Positions 27,100 through 32,588 of a DNA stretch of 32,588 nt are shown here, piece after piece. This stretch comes from Helicobacter labetoulli (lineage in GTDB: Bacteria > Campylobacterota > Campylobacteria > Campylobacterales > Helicobacteraceae), in contig NZ_QXJF01000011.1 of NCBI RefSeq assembly GCF_003670275.1, forward strand, positions 60,878 to 93,465, given 5' to 3'. Each line of letters starts with the position of its first letter. Positions within the stretch are counted from its first letter, which is position 1. Position numbers and translations under genes: made by a program. Under the pieces are notes generated by a model. That model saw nothing but the letters and a program-made list of their open reading frames with translations. It did no database searches and was not told where the DNA came from.

Positions 27100-27666
27100 T
27101 TATTTCAATACTTTAGGCAGTGTAATGCCCTTTTGTCCTTGATATTTGCCCTTTTTGTCTTTGTAGCTAATCTCGCAAGGCTCATCACCTTCTAAAAATA
27201 ATACTTGGGCTATGCCCTCGTTAGCATAAATCTTTGCTGGAAGCGGCGTTGTATTGGAAATCTCAATAGTGATATGCCCTTCAAACTCTGGCTCAAAAGG
27301 CGTAACATTCACAATAATCCCGCACCTTGCGTAAGTGCTTTTACCAAGACAGATAGCAAGCACATTGCGTGGCATTCTAAAATACTCTATTGTTCTAGCT
27401 AGGGCAAAAGAGTTTGGTGGCACAAGACAATAGCCCTTCTCACTCGCATCAACTTCTACAACATTGCGTTCATCAAAGCTTTTGGGATCAACCAAAGTCG
27501 CACCGATATTTGTAAAAATCATAAATTCACTTCCCACGCGAATATCATACCCATAGCTTGAAAGCCCATAACTTACGATATTTTGCCCCACTTGCTTTTC
27601 GTAAAATGGCTCAATCATACCCTTTTTACTCATCTCTTTAATCCACAAATCAGACTTTAAACCCAT
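27100..27666 (-). CDS. dcd: dCTP deaminase
   Basis: Dcd deaminates dCTP to dUTP, supplying thymidylate synthesis. At 188 residues from the ATG at 27666 it has family length. The upstream in-frame ATG at 27687 lacks a ribosome site, whereas GAGG lies 6 bases before 27666. Visible motifs: [11 protein letters not shown] (about residues 30-40), [14 protein letters not shown] (about 93-106), the [10 protein letters not shown] block with the catalytic Arg (about 111-120), and the substrate-contact [10 protein letters not shown] (about 132-142). It is transcribed divergently from accB from a shared promoter region. Confidence 0.95.
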   Translation of the reverse strand: MGLKSDLWIKEMSKKGMIEPFYEKQVGQNIVSYGLSSYGYDIRVGSEFMIFTNIGATLVDPKSFDERNVVEVDASEKGYCLVPPNSFALARTIEYFRMPRNVLAICLGKSTYARCGIIVNVTPFEPEFEGHITIEISNTTPLPAKIYANEGIAQVLFLEGDEPCEISYKDKKGKYQGQKGITLPKVLK

Positions 27667-27712
27667 TTTACACCTCGCTTTTTGCAAAAATTTGCGTATC
27701 TTTAAAAAATCG

Positions 27713-27725
27713 TGTTATTATAGCA
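27713..27725. promoter_or_regulatory. Bidirectional extended -10 element between dcd and accB
   Basis: The plus strand reads TGTTATTAT at 27713-27721 and the minus strand reads TGCTATAAT at 27725-27717. Both are extended -10 elements sharing the same AT core. Predicted starts near 27728 (accB) and 27710 (dcd) give leaders of about 28 and 44 nt. Confidence 0.65.
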
Positions 27726-27755
27726 GATTAAATTTCACGACAAGAAAGGTGCAAG

Positions 27756-28232
27756 ATGAATCTACAAGAAATCAAAAAGATTATGGAGCTATTTGATAAT
27801 AGTGATATTGCGAAGTTCAGTATTAAGCAAGATGGCTTTGAACTCAAACTCCAAAAAGCTGGTGCTAATGCTAGTGCATATGGGGCGGTTACAGCCGTTG
27901 CTCCAGCTCCCGCTGCGGCTATCCCTCAAGCCATAGCAGCGGCAGAATCTACCCCTGTGGTAGCCACACCTAGCACACCAAAGGATACAGGCGGACATTT
28001 TATCACTTCTCCAATGGTAGGGACATTTTACCGCTCTCCAAGCCCGGGTGCTGCTCCGTATGTTAATGTCGGTGATACAATCAAAAAAGGGCAGACTGTT
28101 GCGATTATTGAGGCAATGAAGATTATGAATGAAATTGAGGCTGAATTTGACTGCAAGGTTGTTTCTATTGAAGTGAGCGATGGGCAGACTGTGGAATTTA
28201 GCACTAATCTTATTAAAGTTGAAAAACTCTAA
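27756..28232 (+). CDS. accB: Biotin carboxyl carrier protein of acetyl-CoA carboxylase
   Basis: AccB carries the carboxybiotin between the biotin carboxylase and carboxyltransferase of acetyl-CoA carboxylase, starting fatty-acid synthesis. The 158-residue protein has an N-terminal AccC-binding helix (about 1-35), an Ala/Pro-rich linker (about 40-80), and the biotinyl domain with Lys122 in the EAMKIMNE motif (residues 119-126). AAGG lies 8 bases before the ATG. It is followed 9 bases after its stop by accC, and is the first gene of that operon. Confidence 0.95.
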   Translation: MNLQEIKKIMELFDNSDIAKFSIKQDGFELKLQKAGANASAYGAVTAVAPAPAAAIPQAIAAAESTPVVATPSTPKDTGGHFITSPMVGTFYRSPSPGAAPYVNVGDTIKKGQTVAIIEAMKIMNEIEAEFDCKVVSIEVSDGQTVEFSTNLIKVEKL

Positions 28233-28241
28233 GGCAAAACA

Positions 28242-29606
28242 ATGAGCGTAAAACAAAAAAAGATTCAAAAGATTCTCATAGCTAATCGCGGCGAGATTAC
28301 ACTTCGTGCTATTAGGACAATCCAAGAAATGGGTAAAGAGGCTGTTGCGATTTACTCAACGGCTGACAAAGATGCCTATTATCTTGATGTGGCGGATAGT
28401 AAAATTTGTGTAGGTGGGGACAAGTCAAGTGAAAGCTATCTCAATATTCCTGCGATTATGAGTGCAGCGGAATTGCTCAAGGTTGATGCGATTTTCCCCG
28501 GCTATGGCTTTTTGAGTGAGAATCAAAATTTCGTGGAGATTTGCTCTCATCACAATATAGAGTTTATTGGACCAAGTGCTGAAGTTATGGTGCTTATGAG
28601 CGATAAGTCTAAGGCAAAAGATGTGATGAAGGAAGCGGGTGTGCCTGTAATTTTAGGAAGCGATGGGGCATTAAAAGACTACAAGGAAGCGGAAAAGGTG
28701 GCAAATGAGATAGGCTACCCTGTGATTTTAAAAGCTGCTGCGGGTGGTGGCGGACGCGGTATGCGTGTGGTTGAAAAGCCTGAAATGCTTAAAAATCTCT
28801 ACCTTGCTGCTGAATCTGAAGCAGTAAGTGCCTTTGGTGATGGCACAATCTATATGGAGAAGTTTATCCGCAATCCCAAACATATTGAAGTGCAGATTCT
28901 AGCTGATAAGCACGGCAATGTGTTGCATATTGGAGAGCGTGATTGCTCTGCTCAAAGGCGACAACAAAAGCTTATAGAAGAATCTCCTGCTGTAGTTTTA
29001 AAACCTGAAGTGCGTCAAAGACTGCTAGATACTGCTGTAAAAGCCGCACAATACATTAAATATGTGGGGGCTGGAACATTTGAATTTTTGCTCGATGCAA
29101 ATTATGAAGATTTTTATTTTATGGAGATGAATACGCGTTTGCAGGTTGAACATACTGTGAGCGAAATGGTAAGCGGACTTGATCTAGTAGAATGGATGAT
29201 ACGCATTGCCGAAGGACAGAAGCTCCCGAGCCAAGATTCTATAATTTTCAAAGGACATTCTATTGAGTGCAGAATCACCGCTGAAGACCCTGAAAAATTC
29301 TATCCTTGTCCGGGCAAAATTACAAAATGGGTGGCTCCGGGTGGAGCAAATGTACGGCTTGATACTCACGCTTATGGTGGCTACACCGTGCCTATGCATT
29401 ATGATTCTATGATTGGCAAGCTTATCGTATGGGGCGAGGATAGGAATCAGGCTATTATCCGTATGTATAGGGCTTTGAATGAGTTTTGCATTGAAGGTAT
29501 TAAGACGACTATTCCATTCCATATTAAGATGATGAAAAACAAGGATTTTCACGCTTCAAATATTCACACAAAATATTTGGAACAAAATATGCTTGATATG
29601 GAGTAG
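28242..29606 (+). CDS. accC: Biotin carboxylase subunit of acetyl-CoA carboxylase
   Basis: AccC carboxylates biotin on AccB using ATP and bicarbonate. The 454-residue length is typical. The N-terminal domain begins with KILIANRGEITLRAIRT, the ATP-grasp domain carries GGGGRGMR at residues 168-175, and EMNTRLQVEHTVSE holds the catalytic loop. It is in an operon with accB, with AAGG upstream of the ATG. The following gene begins 34 bases later with its own AAGGAG, so it may be co-transcribed. Confidence 0.96.
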   Translation: MSVKQKKIQKILIANRGEITLRAIRTIQEMGKEAVAIYSTADKDAYYLDVADSKICVGGDKSSESYLNIPAIMSAAELLKVDAIFPGYGFLSENQNFVEICSHHNIEFIGPSAEVMVLMSDKSKAKDVMKEAGVPVILGSDGALKDYKEAEKVANEIGYPVILKAAAGGGGRGMRVVEKPEMLKNLYLAAESEAVSAFGDGTIYMEKFIRNPKHIEVQILADKHGNVLHIGERDCSAQRRQQKLIEESPAVVLKPEVRQRLLDTAVKAAQYIKYVGAGTFEFLLDANYEDFYFMEMNTRLQVEHTVSEMVSGLDLVEWMIRIAEGQKLPSQDSIIFKGHSIECRITAEDPEKFYPCPGKITKWVAPGGANVRLDTHAYGGYTVPMHYDSMIGKLIVWGEDRNQAIIRMYRALNEFCIEGIKTTIPFHIKMMKNKDFHASNIHTKYLEQNMLDME

Positions 29607-29640
29607 TGTGGGGATTTTGAGCTATTTTTAAGGAGTAAAA

Positions 29641-30345
29641 ATGAAGATTAATACGAGCACGAGTCAAACACTCAAACAAGAGGAGCTCAAGGCTAAAGGG
29701 GCAAAAACACCACAACAAACCAAAGATTCTAAAGATACTTCTAAGGTTGATAAGGCAAAAAGTGTTGATGTAAGCGGTATCAAAGACTCTCGATTAGCTC
29801 AAAATCTCAAAAATACTAATAGCGACATTGGGCGTTTGCAGGTGGCACAAAAATCGCTTAAAAGTATAGAATCTGATGTAAAGAAGCTTGTTGAGCTATT
29901 AGAAGAGGAGCAAGAAAGTCTTGACAAAGGTGAGAAAGATGAGATTCATACTCAAATACAAGCATTGAAAAAAAATATAGAATCTGCCATTAAAAAGGCG
30001 ACTTTTGAGGGTGTTAGCGTTTTTACCAAAAATATCAAAGATGATGGCGGAAGTGTGATTTTTGAAGCAACAAAGCTTAAGCTAGGTTTGCTTAGCACAG
30101 ATGCAAAGAAGTTTTATGATATCTTAAAAGAGCAGCAAAGTGAAATTAAAGATGCCATTGACACATTAAAAGAACAAGCAGATAATGACGCAGAGAAGCT
30201 AAACGCAAAAGATGGTGTTAAAGTCGCTAAGCAAGATGCAAAAGAGACAGATGGCTCATTTTTAAGAAAGCTAGACTCACTTTTCCGTGTTTCACACGAT
30301 ACGGATAAATTAAACAATCAGCGTGTGCAAGAGCTTTTAGCGTAG
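29641..30345 (+). CDS. Flagellin-like coiled-coil protein of unknown function
   Basis: A 234-residue acidic/basic helical protein with no signal peptide or membrane span. The N-terminal third has a flexible Lys/Ser/Thr-rich tail, then a helix with IGRLQVAQKSLKSIESDVKKL (residues 60-80), which resembles the N-terminal D0/D1 helix of flagellin (IG-LQVA). Coiled coils flank the segment GVSVFTKN (about 123-130). It may be an exported flagellar secretion substrate or cytoplasmic helper; I do not recognise the family. Its place between accC and pseC, a flagellin-glycosylation gene, supports a flagellar link. AAGGAG lies 5 bases before the ATG; the pseC GTG starts 12 bases after its stop. Confidence 0.7.
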   Translation: MKINTSTSQTLKQEELKAKGAKTPQQTKDSKDTSKVDKAKSVDVSGIKDSRLAQNLKNTNSDIGRLQVAQKSLKSIESDVKKLVELLEEEQESLDKGEKDEIHTQIQALKKNIESAIKKATFEGVSVFTKNIKDDGGSVIFEATKLKLGLLSTDAKKFYDILKEQQSEIKDAIDTLKEQADNDAEKLNAKDGVKVAKQDAKETDGSFLRKLDSLFRVSHDTDKLNNQRVQELLA

Positions 30346-30356
30346 TTTGGTTTGTA

Positions 30357-31538
30357 GTGATACCTTATAGCACACAACTTATTGATGAAGGTGATGCAAA
30401 GGCTTTGAATCTGGCCTTGCATTCTCCGCACCTTACACAAGGCGAACTTATCAAAGAATTTGAATCTGCTTTGTGCCAAAGGGCAAATGCTAAATACGCC
30501 ATTGCTTTTAACTCTGCTACTTCAGCCCTTTATGTGCTCTATGGAGCATTTATCTATAAATATTTCCCCCATATTGCTAAATCACGGATAAATCCACTAC
30601 GACAGGCAGATGTTCAACAAGAGATTTATTTTGTTACTACGCCTATAAGCTTTGTGGCTACGACGAATATGATGTTAGTTTGGGGTATCACGCCCATTTT
30701 TTGCGATGTGAAAGATGATGGCAACATTGATGAAAAAGCCCTTGCTAAGATTCTGGTCGCTCACCCAAAAAGAGAGTATATCAAGGCGATTGTGAGTGTG
30801 GATTATGCGGGGAAAAGTGTGGAATATGAAGTCTTGCAGAATCTTGCAAAGGAGCATAATCTTTTGTTGTTTGCGGATAGCTCCCACGCTTTTGGTGGAA
30901 GCTACCACAATAAGCCCATTGGCTCTTTGGCAAATGCAAGTGTTTTTAGCTTTCACGCTTTAAAGCCTATTACTACCGCAGAGGGTGGGGCTTTGGTAAC
31001 TGATGATGAAGAGTTGGCCCATTACGCAAGGCTTTTGCTTTCACACGGCGTGGAGAAAAGAACGCTGTGGAATTATGATTGTTTATTGGCAGGTATGAAT
31101 TTTCGCTTGAGTGAGCTAGGAGCTGCCCTTGGGCTAAGTCAGCTCAAAAAACTTGAATCTTTTATAGAATCTCGCCATAAAATCGCAGGATTTTATGATG
31201 ATTTTTTTGCTAACAATCCACATTTTGGGACAATTGCCATTCCAAAAAGCATACAAAGCACACATCATTTATATCCTATTTTGCTTTATCCGCATTTGTG
31301 GTGTAAAAAGGAGCAGATTTTTGAATCTATGCAGGAACAGGGCTTGGGTGTGCAGGTGCATTATAAGCCTATTTATCAATTTAGCTTATACAGGTGGCTT
31401 TTTGGCGAAGTGCGATATGAAAATGCTGAAAAGTTTTATCTCGCAGAGATTTCTATCCCTTGTCATCAGGGTTTAAGTCTCAAAGAAGTGGAGCGTATAG
31501 CTAGGATTGTAACGCAAATATGTGATAGTCATACATAA
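30357..31538 (+). CDS. pseC: UDP-4-amino-4,6-dideoxy-N-acetyl-beta-L-altrosamine transaminase
   Basis: PseC is a PLP-dependent DegT/DnrJ/EryC1/StrS aminotransferase in the pseudaminic acid pathway, which modifies flagellins in Helicobacter and Campylobacter and is needed for motility. The 393-residue protein has the early SPHLTQGELIKEFE segment (residues 23-37), FNSATSAL (51-58), Asp174 contacting the PLP ring (FADSSHAFG) and the Schiff-base Lys203 (FHALKP). A loop of about 25 residues near 66-90 looks longer than in H. pylori. The GTG at 30357 lacks a clear ribosome site; no better start is in frame. It likely depends on translation from the upstream gene, which ends 11 bases earlier. Confidence 0.85.
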   Translation: MIPYSTQLIDEGDAKALNLALHSPHLTQGELIKEFESALCQRANAKYAIAFNSATSALYVLYGAFIYKYFPHIAKSRINPLRQADVQQEIYFVTTPISFVATTNMMLVWGITPIFCDVKDDGNIDEKALAKILVAHPKREYIKAIVSVDYAGKSVEYEVLQNLAKEHNLLLFADSSHAFGGSYHNKPIGSLANASVFSFHALKPITTAEGGALVTDDEELAHYARLLLSHGVEKRTLWNYDCLLAGMNFRLSELGAALGLSQLKKLESFIESRHKIAGFYDDFFANNPHFGTIAIPKSIQSTHHLYPILLYPHLWCKKEQIFESMQEQGLGVQVHYKPIYQFSLYRWLFGEVRYENAEKFYLAEISIPCHQGLSLKEVERIARIVTQICDSHT

Positions 31539-31578
31539 ATTGCTCTTTACTTTGATTTTACTTTCTTAGGATATGTCG

Positions 31579-31592
31579 TTTTTTTTTTTTTT
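31579..31592. repeat. Poly-T tract (14 T) in the chemoreceptor promoter spacer
   Basis: Fourteen consecutive T end one base before the -10 TATAAT at 31594-31599. The tract occupies the space between -35 and -10. Such tracts are known to change length in Helicobacter and to alter promoter spacing. Confidence 0.8.
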
Positions 31593-31593
31593 A

Positions 31594-31599
31594 TATAAT
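31594..31599 (+). promoter_or_regulatory. -10 element of the chemoreceptor gene
   Basis: A perfect TATAAT follows the T14 tract. It predicts a start near 31606 and a leader of about 37 nt to the ATG at 31643. No -35 consensus is seen in the ATATGTCG flanking sequence. Confidence 0.6.
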
Positions 31600-31642
31600 T
31601 GCCAAGGCCGAAAAAATACTCATTCAATCATAAAGGACGAGA

Positions 31643-32588
31643 ATGTTTACATATCTTTCAGTTAAATATAAAATTTCTATTCTTATTTTTGGATCATTTT
31701 TAAGTTTTGCTGTGCTTGTAGGACTTGTTTTTATTGGTGAAAAAGAAATAGCAGAACAGAGTGTAGAGCGACTGCACGATCTGATACAAGAGGAAGTTGA
31801 GCAAAAGCTTAAGCTTTCCACAGATTCTGTGGCACAATCTCTTGGGGCTTTGATAAAAGGGCTTGATGAAAAGCAACAAATTGCTGTTATCGCCAAGGCT
31901 ATTGAGGATTTTCGTTTTGAAGATGACAAATCGGGCTATTATTTTACCTATAAGGAATATGTGCCGGTGGCTCACCCTACGCGTAAAGATTTACTTGGTA
32001 AATCTCTAGTAGAAGCAAAAGATGTCAATGGTGTGTATTATGTGCGGGAGTTGTTTGATACGGCAAAAAGCCAAAGTGCAAAGGGCAAATTTGTGCATTT
32101 TGTCTTTTCGAAACCTTTGCCTGATGGCACACTTGGCAATGCTCCTAAGATTGCCTATGCAGCGATGATTCCAAATACGGATAATATTTGGATTTCCACA
32201 GGTGTATATGCTGATACTTTTGAACAATACGCACAAAATAGCTCAACATCTATTCTTTCTATTATTCGTTCTATTTTGAGTAATGCTCTCATCATTGCTT
32301 CTGTATGTTTTGTGGTTATTTTTGTGCCTTTGATGTTTATGTTTTATCGTTCATTGCTAAAGAGTATTGGTGTGTTGCAGCATAATATGATGTTGTTTTT
32401 CAAGTATCTTAATCGTGAAAGCAAAGAAATTAAGCTTACTCCGCTTCATAATAAAGACGAATTTGGAGCGATGGCAAAGAGTATTGAGCAAAATGTTGAG
32501 CATATCGCTAAAGGCTTAGAATCCGACCAAGCCCTTGTGGCACAATCTCTCCAAGTCATAGATAGAGCTAAACAAGGTTATACTGGTA
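31643..32588 (+). CDS. Methyl-accepting chemotaxis protein with sCache sensor (partial, 3' truncated by window)
   Basis: The frame from the ATG at 31643 (AAAGGA 5 bases upstream) stays open for 315 codons to the end of the window. A first membrane helix spans about residues 11-31, followed by a periplasmic sensor of about 180 residues. The segment GYYFTYKEYVPVAHP (99-113), GKSLVEAKDVNGVYYV and NIWISTGVYAD (181-191) match the single-Cache (sCache_2) pattern of small-organic-acid receptors. A second membrane helix lies at about 211-236, then a HAMP-like region (DEFGAMAKSIEQ, 272-283). The ligand cannot be told. Cytoplasmic signalling domain is beyond the window. Expression may vary with the T14 tract. 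Confidence 0.85.
   Translation, partial: MFTYLSVKYKISILIFGSFLSFAVLVGLVFIGEKEIAEQSVERLHDLIQEEVEQKLKLSTDSVAQSLGALIKGLDEKQQIAVIAKAIEDFRFEDDKSGYYFTYKEYVPVAHPTRKDLLGKSLVEAKDVNGVYYVRELFDTAKSQSAKGKFVHFVFSKPLPDGTLGNAPKIAYAAMIPNTDNIWISTGVYADTFEQYAQNSSTSILSIIRSILSNALIIASVCFVVIFVPLMFMFYRSLLKSIGVLQHNMMLFFKYLNRESKEIKLTPLHNKDEFGAMAKSIEQNVEHIAKGLESDQALVAQSLQVIDRAKQGYTG

Noticed and set aside
27789-28325. 178-codon minus-strand frame opposite accB
   Set aside because: It is the complement of the biotinyl domain and the accC start; no independent signal.

Overview
The window looks like chromosomal DNA from an enterohepatic Helicobacter, or a close relative in the Campylobacterota. Three things support this. 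The DNA is AT-rich, with short AAGGAG ribosome sites and extended -10 promoters of the TGnTAnAAT type. The gene order dcd / accB-accC / unknown coiled-coil gene / pseC, and the fliK-flgD-flgE block, recall H. pylori. Families typical of these bacteria are present (Sel1 Cys-rich lipoprotein, sCache chemoreceptor, small beta-barrel outer-membrane protein). The species cannot be fixed from sequence alone. An argB gene and a methylcitrate gene set separate it from H. pylori.

Layout. 1-721: a poly-C tract against an extended -10, then a small outer-membrane beta-barrel gene. 818-4272: argB with a coupled unknown gene (minus), a D-2-hydroxyacid dehydrogenase, a YqaA-type membrane protein and luxS. 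4484-8794: a two-gene RND efflux unit (lipoprotein adaptor plus inner-membrane pump). 8810-9503: a decayed pirin gene. 9561-16547: a helix-turn-helix protein divergent from prpE-prpB-prpC, then a 440-base gap with a 62-nt hairpin, then prpD; together the enzymes can carry propionate through the 2-methylcitrate cycle. 16601-19714: galE, a Dcu C4-dicarboxylate transporter and trmL. 19984-20724: a Sel1 lipoprotein broken by an amber codon. 20846-26174: the flagellar hook block flgE-flgD-fliK (minus), with fliK frameshifted and a candidate sigma-54 promoter in front. 26314-29606: a frameshifted PAP2 phosphatase gene, dcd, and accB-accC. 29641-31538: a flagellin-like coiled-coil protein and pseC. 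31643-end: a chemoreceptor, cut by the window edge, whose -10 is preceded by a 14-T run.

How the parts work together. The prp enzymes turn propionate into pyruvate and succinate. A Dcu carrier could exchange the C4-dicarboxylate product. The divergent HTH protein, whose own promoter overlaps tandem 19-bp repeats, is the obvious candidate regulator. Flagellar structure (FlgE, FlgD, FliK), flagellin glycosylation (PseC) and chemotaxis (sCache receptor) all appear here.

The strongest candidates for new biology are: a hook-type FlgE protein carrying three tandem repeats that resemble chitin-binding modules (CBM5/12); the HTH protein and tandem repeats at the prp locus; and homopolymer tracts placed in the promoter spacers of two surface/sensory genes. 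Four genes are broken (pirin, Sel1 lipoprotein, fliK, PAP2). At least two carry nonsense codons as well as or instead of indels, which favours real decay over sequencing error for those two.
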